A stretch of DNA of 64,000 nucleotides, from assembly GCF_020150815.1 (NCBI RefSeq), contig NZ_CP083723.1, positions 124,001-188,000 of the forward strand, written 5' to 3'. A program made the translations under genes and the position numbers. Numbering within the stretch: the stretch's first letter is position 1; each line of letters begins with the position of its first letter. Positions 7,923 to 17,468 of this stretch are shown piece by piece. This stretch comes from Haloprofundus salilacus. GTDB taxonomy: Archaea > Halobacteriota > Halobacteria > Halobacteriales > Haloferacaceae. The notes under the pieces were generated by a model, which was not told the origin of the DNA, made no database searches, and saw only the letters and a program-made list of their open reading frames with translations.

Positions 7923-9173
7923 TCACAACAGGATCAGGAACAGCAGGTACGATCCGACCACAGCGAGCGTCGGAGTGAGGACCCACATTGCTGCAATGCG
8001 TTTGACTGCTCTGGGGTCGAAGAGGCTCTCCCGATCCAGATCTGCCGCACCCACTTCGCCGATGTCTGGGATATCTGGTAGTTCTTCGCTCGACTCCTCC
8101 GGAGGTGATTCGCCCCGTGCCAGGTCGCCGACGGTCGGACTCGTGGGGACGTTTTCGGCCCTGGAGGTGACGAGTGCACCCGTCGAGACATCGAGGTCGA
8201 GCTTGCGCTGGGGGGCAGGAGTCGCAAGTTCGACTACTGTCGCCGCCCGACTCGCACGACCCCAGCCGAGGCCGATGATACAGCAAGTGGTACTCACGGC
8301 CAAACTTGCTGGGATGCCCAGTACCGACAGCACCGTGATGATGGTCCCCCCGACAACGGAAACGATGAGCGCCGCCAGGATCGGGAGTTCGGTGATGTCG
8401 TCCCCGACGGTATCGAGCGTCCGTCTGGCGATAGTGAACCCGCCCAGCCCGAACGCGAAGACGGCCAGAAGAACACCCTGGTCGACGGTCAGCGGTCCCT
8501 CTGCGCCCACTAGCGGCGCGACGGCGTTGGCCGCGTTCGATGCCCCGGCGGAGAACGCCATGTAACAGGCGATGATCACAACGGTGGCCGAGCCAACGAT
8601 GTCGCGTACCGATGCGTTTTCGTTAAACCGTGGCCGTGGGACGGTCCCGGAGCGGTCCAACCGAATCAGGTGGGCTTCGAACCGGGTGAACGCGATGCGA
8701 CGGTCGAGATACGGGTAGACGTAGCGACCGATGAACGCCCCACACGCGAACCCAACTAGCGGTGCAACGATCCAGGCCGAGACGATGGTGAACATCAGTG
8801 CCTGGTTGAGCGTCCCGGTCGCGAGTCCCAATCCCACGATAGCACCGACAGCAGTCATCGACGTCGAGGCTGGAACACCGTAGAGATTCGAGACGAGCAA
8901 CGACGTACCGGTGAAGAAGAGGACGCCGACGCTGGCGACTGGCGAGAACTGTGTGGCGGGGACGATGCTGCTGCTCATCGTATCGATGACGTTCCGCCCG
9001 ACGGTCCACGCGCCCACGAGTGCGAACGAAGTGAACAGTGCCGCAGCGGTTGTCTTTCGCACGAGGCGACTCCCGACGGACGGGCCGAACGCGACACCGG
9101 TTGAGGAGCCACCGATATTGAACCCCACGAACACCGCAACGAGGACGCCTATCGCAGCGAGAAGGGTCACCAT
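7923..9173 (-). CDS. PiT-family inorganic phosphate transporter
   Basis: 416 residues with about ten to twelve hydrophobic segments. The two inverted PHO4 repeats are visible: FNIGGSSTGVAFGPSVGSRL near the N-terminus and AFSAGASNAANAVAPLVG in the middle, each followed by a VPASTSMTAVGAIVG or GIPASLAVSTTCCIIG loop. These are the signatures of sodium- or proton-coupled phosphate permeases. A hydrophilic, acidic loop of about 100 residues precedes the last helix. A minus-strand TATATAC about 45 bases upstream is a likely promoter. No PhoU-type regulator is adjacent. Confidence 0.88.
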   Translation of the reverse strand: MVTLLAAIGVLVAVFVGFNIGGSSTGVAFGPSVGSRLVRKTTAAALFTSFALVGAWTVGRNVIDTMSSSIVPATQFSPVASVGVLFFTGTSLLVSNLYGVPASTSMTAVGAIVGLGLATGTLNQALMFTIVSAWIVAPLVGFACGAFIGRYVYPYLDRRIAFTRFEAHLIRLDRSGTVPRPRFNENASVRDIVGSATVVIIACYMAFSAGASNAANAVAPLVGAEGPLTVDQGVLLAVFAFGLGGFTIARRTLDTVGDDITELPILAALIVSVVGGTIITVLSVLGIPASLAVSTTCCIIGLGWGRASRAATVVELATPAPQRKLDLDVSTGALVTSRAENVPTSPTVGDLARGESPPEESSEELPDIPDIGEVGAADLDRESLFDPRAVKRIAAMWVLTPTLAVVGSYLLFLILL

Positions 9174-9263
9174 ATTAGCACTGGCCTCTCGTAGAGACTA
9201 GCCACACAAAACGGTGTATATAGCAATAGTCCGATTCTTCACTCAGTTGAGTGTCCCTCATGC

Positions 9264-9355
9264 TGCACTCGCGCATTGTATTCAGCTAGCTTCCCAGTGA
9301 GATACCACTTCTTCGAGAGAATCTATGTGCTGCAGACAGAGGGTGTATGCGGCTC
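9264..9355 (-). repeat. Degenerate relic, copy A of a dispersed family
   Basis: On the minus strand the translation reads SRIHPLSAAHRFSRRSGISL, then GS and a stop. It is alignable to copies near 12600, 18215 and 19450. On the plus strand the shared core is TTCCCAGTGAGATACCA plus a TGTGCTG.A.ACAGAGG-like block. It is probably what is left of a mobile gene. The whole 9174-9455 gap holds nothing else that I see. Confidence 0.5.
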
Positions 9356-9455
9356 GAGAATATCAATCGTCCCCTCTGTGTAAGGAGGCTACACTGTACA
9401 CGGCGTCGGAGGATGCCATCTGCCCGAAAGTCGGGGTCATCTCGACCGACGGCTG

Positions 9456-10250
9456 TTACTCAGCCGTTTCGAGCGCGTCGACGAGCAGGCGGATGTCGGA
9501 CACCGCCGCCTCGACAAGTTGCGCACCCTTCCGTTGTGTCGCGACGGTCGGATCGCCGATGTTGCCGGTCGGCGTCAACTCCTCCATGTCGTCCGCGCTC
9601 AGTGCCCACCCGACCTTGTTCTCGCCGAGCGCGTCGTAATCGGTCAGCGGCAACGACTCTTCGGGCGGTGGGACGTCTTTCGCCCGGTCCATGTCCACTA
9701 GATCCGGGAACAGTTCGAGCATGATGCTCGTCTCGAACTCCGAAGCGTGAAACGAGACGTCCCCGGTGCGGATCTCCGCGGCGACGTCGGCGAATAGTTC
9801 GACCAGCGGCACGTGGAACGCTTCGATGCCGAGTTCGTTTCTCAGCCGTCGGACGACAATGTCGAGTTCTGGGTCCTGTGCGAGGTAGTGGCCGTTGAGA
9901 AGCAGAATGTGTTCGATCCCCCAGTCGGTCGCGGACTCGCAGATATCGAAGACGTATCGCTGGAACGTCTCCGTCGAGACGGTGAACGTCCCCGGCTTGA
10001 ACGTGTGGTGGGGACTCACGCCGTACCAGAGCGGCGGTGCGAGCAAGGCCGGGCTGGCTGCGGCGACCCGCTCGCCGATTGCCTCGGGCATGTATACGTC
10101 CACACCCAGGGGCAAATGGTGGCCGTGCTGTTCGGTGCTTCCCACCGGGAGCAACAGCGTCCTGGTCTCGGCGAGCGCGTCTTCGAGTTCCTGCCACGTC
10201 ATCTCCGCGACGCGGTACCTCGTCGTCTCGGCCGTCTCGGTCATGTCCAC
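9456..10250 (-). CDS. Creatininase-family amidohydrolase
   Basis: About 264 residues. The metal-binding hallmarks of the family are present: PVGSTEQHGHHLPLGVD near residue 35, LLLNGHYL in the middle and VSFHASEFETSIML further on, which supply Glu, His and Asp ligands for a binuclear site. The family includes creatininase, the archaeal FAPy deformylase ArfB of riboflavin/F420 synthesis and mycofactocin MftE, and the sequence alone does not separate them. ATG 10244 is an alternative start. A methyltransferase gene on the same strand ends 59 bases upstream, so co-transcription is possible. Confidence 0.85.
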   Translation of the reverse strand: MDMTETAETTRYRVAEMTWQELEDALAETRTLLLPVGSTEQHGHHLPLGVDVYMPEAIGERVAAASPALLAPPLWYGVSPHHTFKPGTFTVSTETFQRYVFDICESATDWGIEHILLLNGHYLAQDPELDIVVRRLRNELGIEAFHVPLVELFADVAAEIRTGDVSFHASEFETSIMLELFPDLVDMDRAKDVPPPEESLPLTDYDALGENKVGWALSADDMEELTPTGNIGDPTVATQRKGAQLVEAAVSDIRLLVDALETAE

Positions 10251-10309
10251 CCGTTATCCCCACGGGCATATAGTACCGACCGCGCGCTCGACCGGTGGTG
10301 TACTCGTCA

Positions 10310-11392
10310 TCACGATCTGGCTTCGAGTACGAGGTTGAACGGCGTCTCGGTCGCCCGGCGGACGCTCGTGAACCCGCCCTCGGTAATCACCTCACGGAGA
10401 CGCGCTTCGCCAGCCTGTGCTCCCAAGACGGGGTCGCCGCCCTGGTTGAGCGAGTTCGGCACACAGGCCATCGTCGAAGCGCAGTAGAACGCCCTGCCCA
10501 CCGGGTTCAGGTTGTCCTCGATCCGATCGTTGGCGAACGGCTCAACTAACATCCACACCCCGTCGTCGGCGAGCGTCTCCCTGACGTGTGACGCCACGCC
10601 GACCGGATCACCCATGTCGTGATACGCGTCGAACATCATCACGAGGTCGTAGTCGGTCCCGTTGTACTCCTTCGCGGTCGCCACCTCGAAGCTGATACGG
10701 TCCGCAACACCAGCTTCTTCGGCTCGCTTGCGGGCCACCTCAATAGAGTGATCGTGGTAATCAATAGCAACGAACTCCGAACCGGGGTAGGCTTCGGCCA
10801 TGATGATCGTCGATGCGCCGTGACCACAGCCCACATCAGCCACACGGGCACCCGCTGTGAGTTTCGCGTCCATTCCATCGAGTGCAGGGATCCACTCGTC
10901 GATGAAATTCGTCTCATAACTGGGCCGGTAGAAGCGCTCCGTGCCGTGACACACGTCCTCGTCTTGCTCGTGCCAGCCCACACCCTCACCGGTTCGGAAG
11001 TCGGCTTCGATCTCTGAGAGGCGTTTCTGATAGCCCATCAAACCCTGGAACCCACCAACGAGGAACGCGGGGCTATCCTCGTCGGCCAGCAGCGCCGCCT
11101 GTTCTGGTGTGAGGCTGTAGCGGCCCGTCTCCGAATCGTAGGTAACGTATCCGCCTGCCGCTCCCGCGGCGAGCCATTCGTTGACGTACGGTTCCACGGT
11201 GTCGGTCCGCTCAGCCAACTCGACAGGTGTGAGTGGCCCGCCGTCGGACAACGCTTCGTAGAGGCCGAGCCTGTCGCCGATGACGATCAGTGGCGCGTAA
11301 TATGCCGCCCCGAGCTCGTTGACGGCCATTCCGACGAGTTTGTCTAATTTTTCTTCATCGATCGGTTCGTCGGCGATAGTCGGTGGTGCCAT
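10310..11392 (-). CDS. SAM-dependent methyltransferase with N-terminal winged helix
   Basis: About 360 residues from ATG 11392. Residues about 20-110 form a winged-helix-like domain (IGDRLGLYEAL, LTPVELAERT), as in small-molecule O-methyltransferases. The Rossmann domain has motif I VADVGCGHGAS, an acidic end of strand 2 (FVAIDYHD) and a motif IV-like DLVMMFDAYHDMGDP. This layout is common in haloarchaea, and the substrate cannot be told. The gene diverges from the FilR1-type regulator at 11561 across 168 bases that contain a 20-bp-spaced direct repeat, so that regulator probably controls it. Confidence 0.85.
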   Translation of the reverse strand: MAPPTIADEPIDEEKLDKLVGMAVNELGAAYYAPLIVIGDRLGLYEALSDGGPLTPVELAERTDTVEPYVNEWLAAGAAGGYVTYDSETGRYSLTPEQAALLADEDSPAFLVGGFQGLMGYQKRLSEIEADFRTGEGVGWHEQDEDVCHGTERFYRPSYETNFIDEWIPALDGMDAKLTAGARVADVGCGHGASTIIMAEAYPGSEFVAIDYHDHSIEVARKRAEEAGVADRISFEVATAKEYNGTDYDLVMMFDAYHDMGDPVGVASHVRETLADDGVWMLVEPFANDRIEDNLNPVGRAFYCASTMACVPNSLNQGGDPVLGAQAGEARLREVITEGGFTSVRRATETPFNLVLEARS

Positions 11393-11458
11393 ACCTGAAC
11401 TGTAGGCAACAGACGTATTGGCCTCATCCACAGAGATACCGTTCGACCAACTGAACAC

Positions 11459-11493
11459 CGTTTCAGGGTGTGAGTAAACGTTTCAGAGCGTGA
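11459..11493. promoter_or_regulatory. Direct repeat, candidate operator between divergent genes
   Basis: CGTTTCAGGGTGTGA at 11459 is repeated as CGTTTCAGAGCGTGA at 11479, exactly 20 bases apart (two helical turns). It lies between the methyltransferase and the regulator starts. Binding by the FilR1-type regulator is inferred. Confidence 0.5.
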
Positions 11494-11560
11494 ACGGAAC
11501 TCGGCATCCTACGGGCTAGAATTACTACCAGTGCCATCATACACTGCGCTAGTGAATGAC

Positions 11561-12463
11561 ATGGACACCCCCGAAGACGACCAATCACCCGACCTCGTGT
11601 TCAAACCGCCAGGGTCGCCGATTCTAGAGGCCGTCCTGCAGAACGCGCGGAATCAGAAATACCTCGGCAAGCGTATGGACGCGGCCGGTTCGCGCATCGA
11701 CACGGACCTGCTCGGCGATATCGTCCGACACGGCCCAGTCCTCGAAGCACTCCGTGAGGAGCCACTGGACCGCCGCGACATCGAAGAGCGCCTCGACGTC
11801 TCGCGGGCGACGAGTCACCGCTTGACGAAGTGGCTCGACGAACAGGGGTTCGTCGAGAAAGTCGATAGCCGGTTCCAGTTGACGGGACGTGGCGAGGCGG
11901 TCACCGACGAGGTACTTCGATTCGAGGCGAACGTGAGCAGCGTCCATCGGATGGGGCCACTGTTGGACGTGATCTGTCCGCACCACGCGGAGTTCGCCAT
12001 CGAACCGATGGTTGAGGCGACCGTAACTGTCGCGGAACCGGCCGTTCCGTACCGACCGGTCGAACGATTCATCTCGCTCGTGAGCGAGTCGGAGACGTTC
12101 TGGGGGTTCAATACGACACACATGGCGCCGTTGAGCATCGGTGAGTTCTACCAGCAGATATTCGATGCCACCGAGAGCGAAGTCATATACCCACTCTCTA
12201 TCGTCGAGAAACTCTTGGACACGTACCCGGCCCGGGCGAACGAGGCAATCGACAGCGGGCAATTTACCCTTCGGACCCGCGAGAAGTTGCCCTATGGACT
12301 CGCTATCTTCGACGAACGCGTCGGGATTGGTGGATACGACGACGAGACGGGACTGTTGCAGGCGTTCGTCGATACGGACTCGCCTCTCGCCCGCGAGTGG
12401 GCCGAACGGGTCTACGCGTCGATCAAGGCGGATTCGACTCTATTTGATAGCCCGGGGGATTAG
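11561..12463 (+). CDS. FilR1-type winged-helix transcriptional regulator
   Basis: About 300 residues from ATG 11561 (GTG 11531 is possible). The N-terminal part has a winged helix (RRDIEERLDVSRATSHRLTK) with GFVEK and LTGRG wing motifs. The C-terminal half matches the FilR1 effector domain, with YRPVERFISLV, YPLSIVEKLLDTYP, LPYGLAIFDERVGIGGYDD and a final REWAERVYASIK. This family is abundant in haloarchaea with largely unknown ligands. It is divergent from the methyltransferase gene; a direct repeat in the gap is the likely operator. A second, more diverged member lies at 23503. Confidence 0.88.
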   Translation: MDTPEDDQSPDLVFKPPGSPILEAVLQNARNQKYLGKRMDAAGSRIDTDLLGDIVRHGPVLEALREEPLDRRDIEERLDVSRATSHRLTKWLDEQGFVEKVDSRFQLTGRGEAVTDEVLRFEANVSSVHRMGPLLDVICPHHAEFAIEPMVEATVTVAEPAVPYRPVERFISLVSESETFWGFNTTHMAPLSIGEFYQQIFDATESEVIYPLSIVEKLLDTYPARANEAIDSGQFTLRTREKLPYGLAIFDERVGIGGYDDETGLLQAFVDTDSPLAREWAERVYASIKADSTLFDSPGD

Positions 12464-12599
12464 TAACATCTGCGGACAGGCTCTCGTAACCATCGTAAAC
12501 CGAGAAAGAGGGTTCCACTGTTTGCGGCTGTATTCTCGTGTCCCCGTGGCTTCGAGCGAGATGAATCCTGCTTAGTTCGAACTTGTAGGATGGATACGT

Positions 12600-12690
12600 G
12601 CGGTGTATTCCGCAAATTTCCCAGTGAGATACCAGTTTATCGAACAGATCTATTTACTGCATATAGAGTGTGAAACAGCCGCTAGGTTAG
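12600..12690 (-). repeat. Degenerate relic, copy B of a dispersed family
   Basis: The minus strand reads FHTLYAVNRSVR, stop, TGISLGNLRNT, matching HPLSAAHRFSRRSGISL of the copy at 9264. The plus strand shares TTCCCAGTGAGATACCA with it. The flanking gap 12464-12839 shows no gene. Confidence 0.5.
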
Positions 12691-12839
12691 ACGGCTACTC
12701 AGTACACGATTTCTGTTATCTGTTCGGCTCGCTCAGTCATCCGTACCAAACTCTGGGTGTGAGGGACGCTAGCTCTTTACATGGTTTTCGCCCGTAGGTC
12801 TGAATAAAGGTGGGTGTAGCACCCCTACTTCACAAATTC

Positions 12840-14246
12840 ATGGTAACATTCACACAACATCGGCCATTCGAAAGTGAGGCGGCTGACCAGCTCCGAACGC
12901 GCGTCCGAGGTGAGATTTTGCTGCCAGATGAAGATGGATACAACGAGGCCCGTACCGTCTGGAATGCGATGATTGATAGATATCCAGCGATCATCGTGCG
13001 AGCACTTGGCGCAGCCGACGTAATGCAGGCAGTGGGTTTCGCCCGCGACCACGATTTAGAGATTGCAATTAAGGGTGGTGGTCACAACGTTGCAGGCTAC
13101 GCCGTCTGTGACAACGGGCTCATGCTCGACCTCTCGAAGATGAGATCTGTCAGAGTTGACTCCGAGAGCAGGACCGCCCGCGTTGAGCCTGGTGCTGTCC
13201 TACACGATGTCGATCAGGAGACGCAAGCTCACGGGCTAGTCGTCCCCGGTGGGTTCGTCTCTTCGACCGGCATCGCTGGACTGACACTCGGCGGCGGATT
13301 CGGCTATCTCTCGCGTAAGTACGGCCTGACCGTCGACAGTCTTCGATCGGTTGACCTCGTCACCGCCGACGGTGAACTCGTTCGAGCGAGCGAGGACGAG
13401 AACCCGGATCTGTTCTGGGGTCTCCGCGGTGGGGGTGGGAACTTCGGCGTCGTGACGTCCTTCGAGTTCGACCTACACGACCTCAGTCCGACCGTCCTCG
13501 CGGGTCCGGTCGCTCATACCTTTGAGGACGCTCCTCAGGTTATGCGTGAAGTCGCCGCCGTCATGCACGAGGCGCCTGACAACGTGTCCTGCCTCATGGC
13601 AATCCGGCATGCACCGCCCGCACCATTTCTACCTCAAGAAATCCACGGCGAGAGGATCCTACTAATTGCGATGATTTACGCGGGAGACCCTAACGAAGGC
13701 AAGACTGCACTCGGTCCGCTGCGCGAAATTGGTGATCCTGTCGCCGACGCAGTCGGGCCGAAACCGTACACTGCCTTCCAGTCGACATTCGACGCGGCGA
13801 ACGCCGAGGGCGCCCGAAACTACTGGAAGTCACATTACGCGGAACTCTCCGACGAGGTCATCGATGTCCTCTGTGAACACGCTGAGAGACTCCCCACACC
13901 CGAGTCTACCATCGGAATGCTTGCGCTTGGTGGTGAAATCTCACGCCAATCTGCTGATTCAGCACCGTATCCCCACCGGGATGCCCCGTGGGTCCTGAAT
14001 CTCCAAGCTCGGTGGCGCGAACCGGAGGACGAACGGAGCATCAAATGGTCACGGGAGTTATTTGACGCTCTCACGCCGCACGCCTCGGGCGGCGTCTACG
14101 TCAATTTCATCACCGAAACCGACGACAAAGAACGGATTCGTGCAGCCTACGGTGAGGAAGTCTACGATCGGCTTGCCGCCCTCAAAGCGGAGTGGGATCC
14201 AGAAAACAGGTTCCACCTGAACCAGAATATCGAACCGACCGTTTGA
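12840..14246 (+). CDS. FAD-linked oxidoreductase, berberine-bridge-enzyme type
   Basis: About 468 residues. The PP-loop FAD domain contains IKGGGHNVAGYAV, whose His is the usual 8-alpha covalent FAD attachment point, then GGFVSSTGIAGLTLGGGFG and LFWGLRGGGGNFGVVTSF. The C-terminal BBE motif is RFHLNQNI preceded by VNF and YDRLAALKAEWDPEN. These enzymes oxidise sugars, alcohols or alkaloid-like substrates with oxygen or another acceptor; the substrate here is unknown. No signal peptide is seen, so it is cytosolic. It stands alone after a relic-filled gap. Confidence 0.88.
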   Translation: MVTFTQHRPFESEAADQLRTRVRGEILLPDEDGYNEARTVWNAMIDRYPAIIVRALGAADVMQAVGFARDHDLEIAIKGGGHNVAGYAVCDNGLMLDLSKMRSVRVDSESRTARVEPGAVLHDVDQETQAHGLVVPGGFVSSTGIAGLTLGGGFGYLSRKYGLTVDSLRSVDLVTADGELVRASEDENPDLFWGLRGGGGNFGVVTSFEFDLHDLSPTVLAGPVAHTFEDAPQVMREVAAVMHEAPDNVSCLMAIRHAPPAPFLPQEIHGERILLIAMIYAGDPNEGKTALGPLREIGDPVADAVGPKPYTAFQSTFDAANAEGARNYWKSHYAELSDEVIDVLCEHAERLPTPESTIGMLALGGEISRQSADSAPYPHRDAPWVLNLQARWREPEDERSIKWSRELFDALTPHASGGVYVNFITETDDKERIRAAYGEEVYDRLAALKAEWDPENRFHLNQNIEPTV

Positions 14247-14432
14247 ACTCATCTCCGTCCTTGGATCGACCGGTTCTGATAAATAGCGGTTCTGTCTTAA
14301 ACGCTCGCCGCACGTCTCTACTTGGACAGTTGACCTGCTGTGTACGCGCGTTGTAGTCAGCATGCCCGCTAAAACCAATCTCGTGCAGAGAATTTCGATA
14401 GAGCGCATCTCTGACTTGGTCGCTCGCCGCGC

Positions 14433-15911
14433 TTACGCCATCGAGCGCGTCGGTCGCTCGCCCGTCCGGTAGAACTGCCCGTGGAAGTCGAACGGGATCG
14501 GCTTTGAGAACACCGCGCGAGCGCGTTCGGCCATCGTCGCCGCATCGAGTACCAGGAGGAACGACCGCTCGGCGTCCGCGTCGAGCACCACAGAGAGCAA
14601 CACGCCGTCGTCTTCGGCGACGTCGTCTCCGCGTTCTCCGTCAGCCTGTGGCGATTCGCGCGGGACGAACAGTGGTTCGCCCGGGTAGACGTTCGGTTCG
14701 GTCCACGTCTCCGAGGTCTGAAACTGCCCGCTTCGCTCCTTTAAGTCGACTTTCAGAATCCTGTCTGAGAAGCCTTGCGGCGAGCGCTCCTCGGTACCGA
14801 CGCCGTAGACGTAGCGGTACGGCCGGGTATTGTGCCGCGCGTAGTGAATCGTCGGGAACTCCACGTGGCCCGGGTGGAGCGTCCGCGCGACGACGTGTCC
14901 CGACGCGAGGCCGATCTGCAGGCGTCGAAGTTCCGCGCCCGGCGGCGAGAAATCGGATGAGTCGAACGCGTCGAGGCGGAACGCGTCGACGACGCTCGCG
15001 TCCTCGAATGCCGCGACGTCGAGATGAAGCGCACCCTCGCGTTCGAAGGCGTTGACGTGATGGAAGACGAAGCATGGCGCGGTTCGCGCGTTGGTCACGA
15101 GTTCGCCGCTCTCTCTGTCGACGACGAAAATACGCATCCCGCGCTCGGGTTGCCAGCGGTAGCTCTCGACGAACGGCCGGTCCCGAAGCAGTGCGAGCGG
15201 AGTCGTCCGCAGTGGCGGGACGAGCAGCGCGATGTAGTTCGGCGTCAGCGCGAAACTGTGGAGGTAGCCGGGTTGGTGTATGGGGATGTGCGCGAGCACC
15301 TCGCGGCGTTCGTTCCCGTCGGGGACGCGGTAGACGAGGTACTCGCTTCGCAGACCGAAGCGCGTCGCAACGCCCACTGTCTCCTCGCGAAACGGGTCGT
15401 AGTGGACGTGTGCAAGCGGTCCCGCCCGCCCCACCTCGTCGTCGAACTCTCTCGGCCCGCGCGTTCGGAGTGTCTCGGGGTCGTAGGCGGTCCACCGCGG
15501 CGTCTCCGTCGCCGCGAGGTGGCGGCCGCCGAGGTAGACAACGTCGACGGAGGCATTGTCCGTCGCCACGCGGGTGCCGAACCGTCGAAGGCGTCCGAGT
15601 CCGCGCCACTGCGGGTCCGTCCCGAACTCGCGGAGACGGAGGCGGCTGTGCTCGCGGACGTGGCGAAACTGTCGGCTTCGCAGGAATCGATTGGTATACC
15701 GGACCTCGCCGTCGTCGATGGCGAACCGCCGGAGCATCGCCAGCCCGTCGAACCAGTGGTTCACTCGCCGGTCGCCGACGGCGAACGACCCCGGTCCATT
15801 GCGGACGAGCGTCCCGTCGAGCCACGACGGAATCTCGCCGTCAACCTGCAGCGATTTGTCGGTGTGCTCGGTGGTGGCTGGTCGTAGTCCGAGTCGGTGG
15901 TCGCTGCTCAT
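14433..15911 (-). CDS. Carotenoid oxygenase (CCD/RPE65 family)
   Basis: About 492 residues from ATG 15911 (MSSDHRLGLRPATTEH). The N-terminus has the family motif IPSWLDGTLVRNGPGSFAVG and HWFDGLAML. Four iron-binding histidines are recognisable in PLAHVHYDP, GYLHSFALT, CFVFHHVNAFE and the C-terminal PFDFHGQFY. These are non-haem iron dioxygenases that cleave carotenoids or other polyenes. A haloarchaeal role in retinal or apocarotenoid formation is plausible but not shown. The gene is divergent from the M28 peptidase with about 170 bases between starts. Confidence 0.88.
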   Translation of the reverse strand: MSSDHRLGLRPATTEHTDKSLQVDGEIPSWLDGTLVRNGPGSFAVGDRRVNHWFDGLAMLRRFAIDDGEVRYTNRFLRSRQFRHVREHSRLRLREFGTDPQWRGLGRLRRFGTRVATDNASVDVVYLGGRHLAATETPRWTAYDPETLRTRGPREFDDEVGRAGPLAHVHYDPFREETVGVATRFGLRSEYLVYRVPDGNERREVLAHIPIHQPGYLHSFALTPNYIALLVPPLRTTPLALLRDRPFVESYRWQPERGMRIFVVDRESGELVTNARTAPCFVFHHVNAFEREGALHLDVAAFEDASVVDAFRLDAFDSSDFSPPGAELRRLQIGLASGHVVARTLHPGHVEFPTIHYARHNTRPYRYVYGVGTEERSPQGFSDRILKVDLKERSGQFQTSETWTEPNVYPGEPLFVPRESPQADGERGDDVAEDDGVLLSVVLDADAERSFLLVLDAATMAERARAVFSKPIPFDFHGQFYRTGERPTRSMA

Positions 15912-16082
15912 CGACTCGTTCCTCCGAATACTGCTATTGGTCCGACTGCGACTCCGCAGTCCATAGGAGACGGTCGGTCGCCAGCGGAATGGCGTTTGTG
16001 TCGAACTGTAGCCGGGTTCCCCACCACTGGCGCCGGCTACCGCTTCCCCGACACTCTTGTCTACCCCGACGAAGGCTCTCTC

Positions 16083-17468
16083 ATGACACGACTTCCCGAC
16101 GAAATCGTCGGCGACGCACAGACCAGCACGTTCGGGTGGGAGACGCTCCAGTCGCTCGTCGACGTCGGCAACCGGATGGCCGGACAGGAGGGCGAGGCGG
16201 CAGGCGCGGAGGTCGTCGCCGATGCGTTCGAGAGAGCGGGATTGCGCGGCGTGAAAATCGACGAGTTCGACATCCCCGGCTGGTGGCGCGGCAGTTCCTC
16301 GCTCGAACTCCGCGGGTCGCACCCGCGTCGCCACGAGAGCCAACACGAGGTGTTGGCGCTGCCGGGGTCGCCCTCGGGGACGGTTTCGGGTCCGGTCGTC
16401 GACGTGGGCGACGGCACGTACGAGGAGTTCGACGCCGCCGCCGCCGACCTAGAGGACGCAATCGCGCTCGTCTCCAGCAACACCCCCGAAAACGCCGACC
16501 GGTGGCTCCACCGCATGGAGAAGTACGTCAACGCCGCCGAGCACGGTGCGGTCGGCTTTCTCTTCCGAAACCACATCGAGGGGTCACTGCCGCCGACCGG
16601 CGAGGTCGGCTATCATAACCGTCCGGGTCCCATCCCCGCCGTCGGCGTCTCCAAGGAGGTCGGCGAGCGACTCGTCCGCTACGCGGAGAATGAGGTGGAG
16701 TTCGTCATCGAACTCGACGTCGACTGCCGGAACGAACCCACGAAGTCGAGAAACGTCGAGGGTGTCCTGGGACCTGCTGACGCCGAGCAGGAGGTCTTGG
16801 TCACCGCGCACGTCGACGCCCACGACATCGCCGATGGCGCCAACGACAACGGCGCGGGGTCGGCGCTCGTCGCCGAAATCGGTCGGTTGCTCGCGCAGGT
16901 CGAGTCCGACCTCGACAGCCGAGTCCGGTTCGTCACCTTCGGCTCCGAAGAGATCGGACTCTGGGGGGCGTACCACTGGGCGGAGAGCCACGACCTCGAC
17001 GCGGTCAAGTGCGTGCTCAACGTCGACGGCCCGGCGAACTCCCGAAACGTCCGCGTGGGAACCAACGGTTTCGACGCGATGGGCGAGGGGTTCGAGACCG
17101 TGGGCGAGGCGCTCGACGTGCCGATCCAATCGGGCGACACCATCTCGCCGCACGGCGACCAGTGGGCGTTCGTCCAGGAGGGCGTCCCGGCCGTCATGGC
17201 CACCTCGACCTCCGAGCAGAGCGGTCGCGGGTGGGGCCACACCCACGCCGACACACTCGACAAACTCGACCCACGCGACCTGCGCGACGTGGCGACGATT
17301 CTCGCGAGTACGGCCTACTATCTCGCCAGCGACGACGTGGAGACGCCGCACCGGACGCGCGAGGAGATTCGCGACAGCATCGACGCCGGCTACGTCACCG
17401 AACTGAAGATGGGCGGGCGATGGCCGTACGACGACGACGCGAGAAGCGGGGCGAACGAGGGCCGATGA
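16083..17468 (+). CDS. M28-family metallopeptidase (aminopeptidase type)
   Basis: About 461 residues from ATG 16083. An inserted PA-like domain (VVDVGDGTYEEFDAAAADL to about residue 210) precedes the peptidase core. Zinc ligands of clan MH can be placed in VTAHVDAHDIADGANDNGAG (His, Asp), FGSEEIGLWG (Glu-Glu), LNVDGPANS (Asp) and HTHADTLDKL (His). There is no signal sequence. Its stop overlaps the start of pcp by ATGA, so the two are translationally coupled: pcp would remove pyroglutamate and this enzyme could trim the exposed peptide. This pathway link is inferred. Confidence 0.88.
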   Translation: MTRLPDEIVGDAQTSTFGWETLQSLVDVGNRMAGQEGEAAGAEVVADAFERAGLRGVKIDEFDIPGWWRGSSSLELRGSHPRRHESQHEVLALPGSPSGTVSGPVVDVGDGTYEEFDAAAADLEDAIALVSSNTPENADRWLHRMEKYVNAAEHGAVGFLFRNHIEGSLPPTGEVGYHNRPGPIPAVGVSKEVGERLVRYAENEVEFVIELDVDCRNEPTKSRNVEGVLGPADAEQEVLVTAHVDAHDIADGANDNGAGSALVAEIGRLLAQVESDLDSRVRFVTFGSEEIGLWGAYHWAESHDLDAVKCVLNVDGPANSRNVRVGTNGFDAMGEGFETVGEALDVPIQSGDTISPHGDQWAFVQEGVPAVMATSTSEQSGRGWGHTHADTLDKLDPRDLRDVATILASTAYYLASDDVETPHRTREEIRDSIDAGYVTELKMGGRWPYDDDARSGANEGR

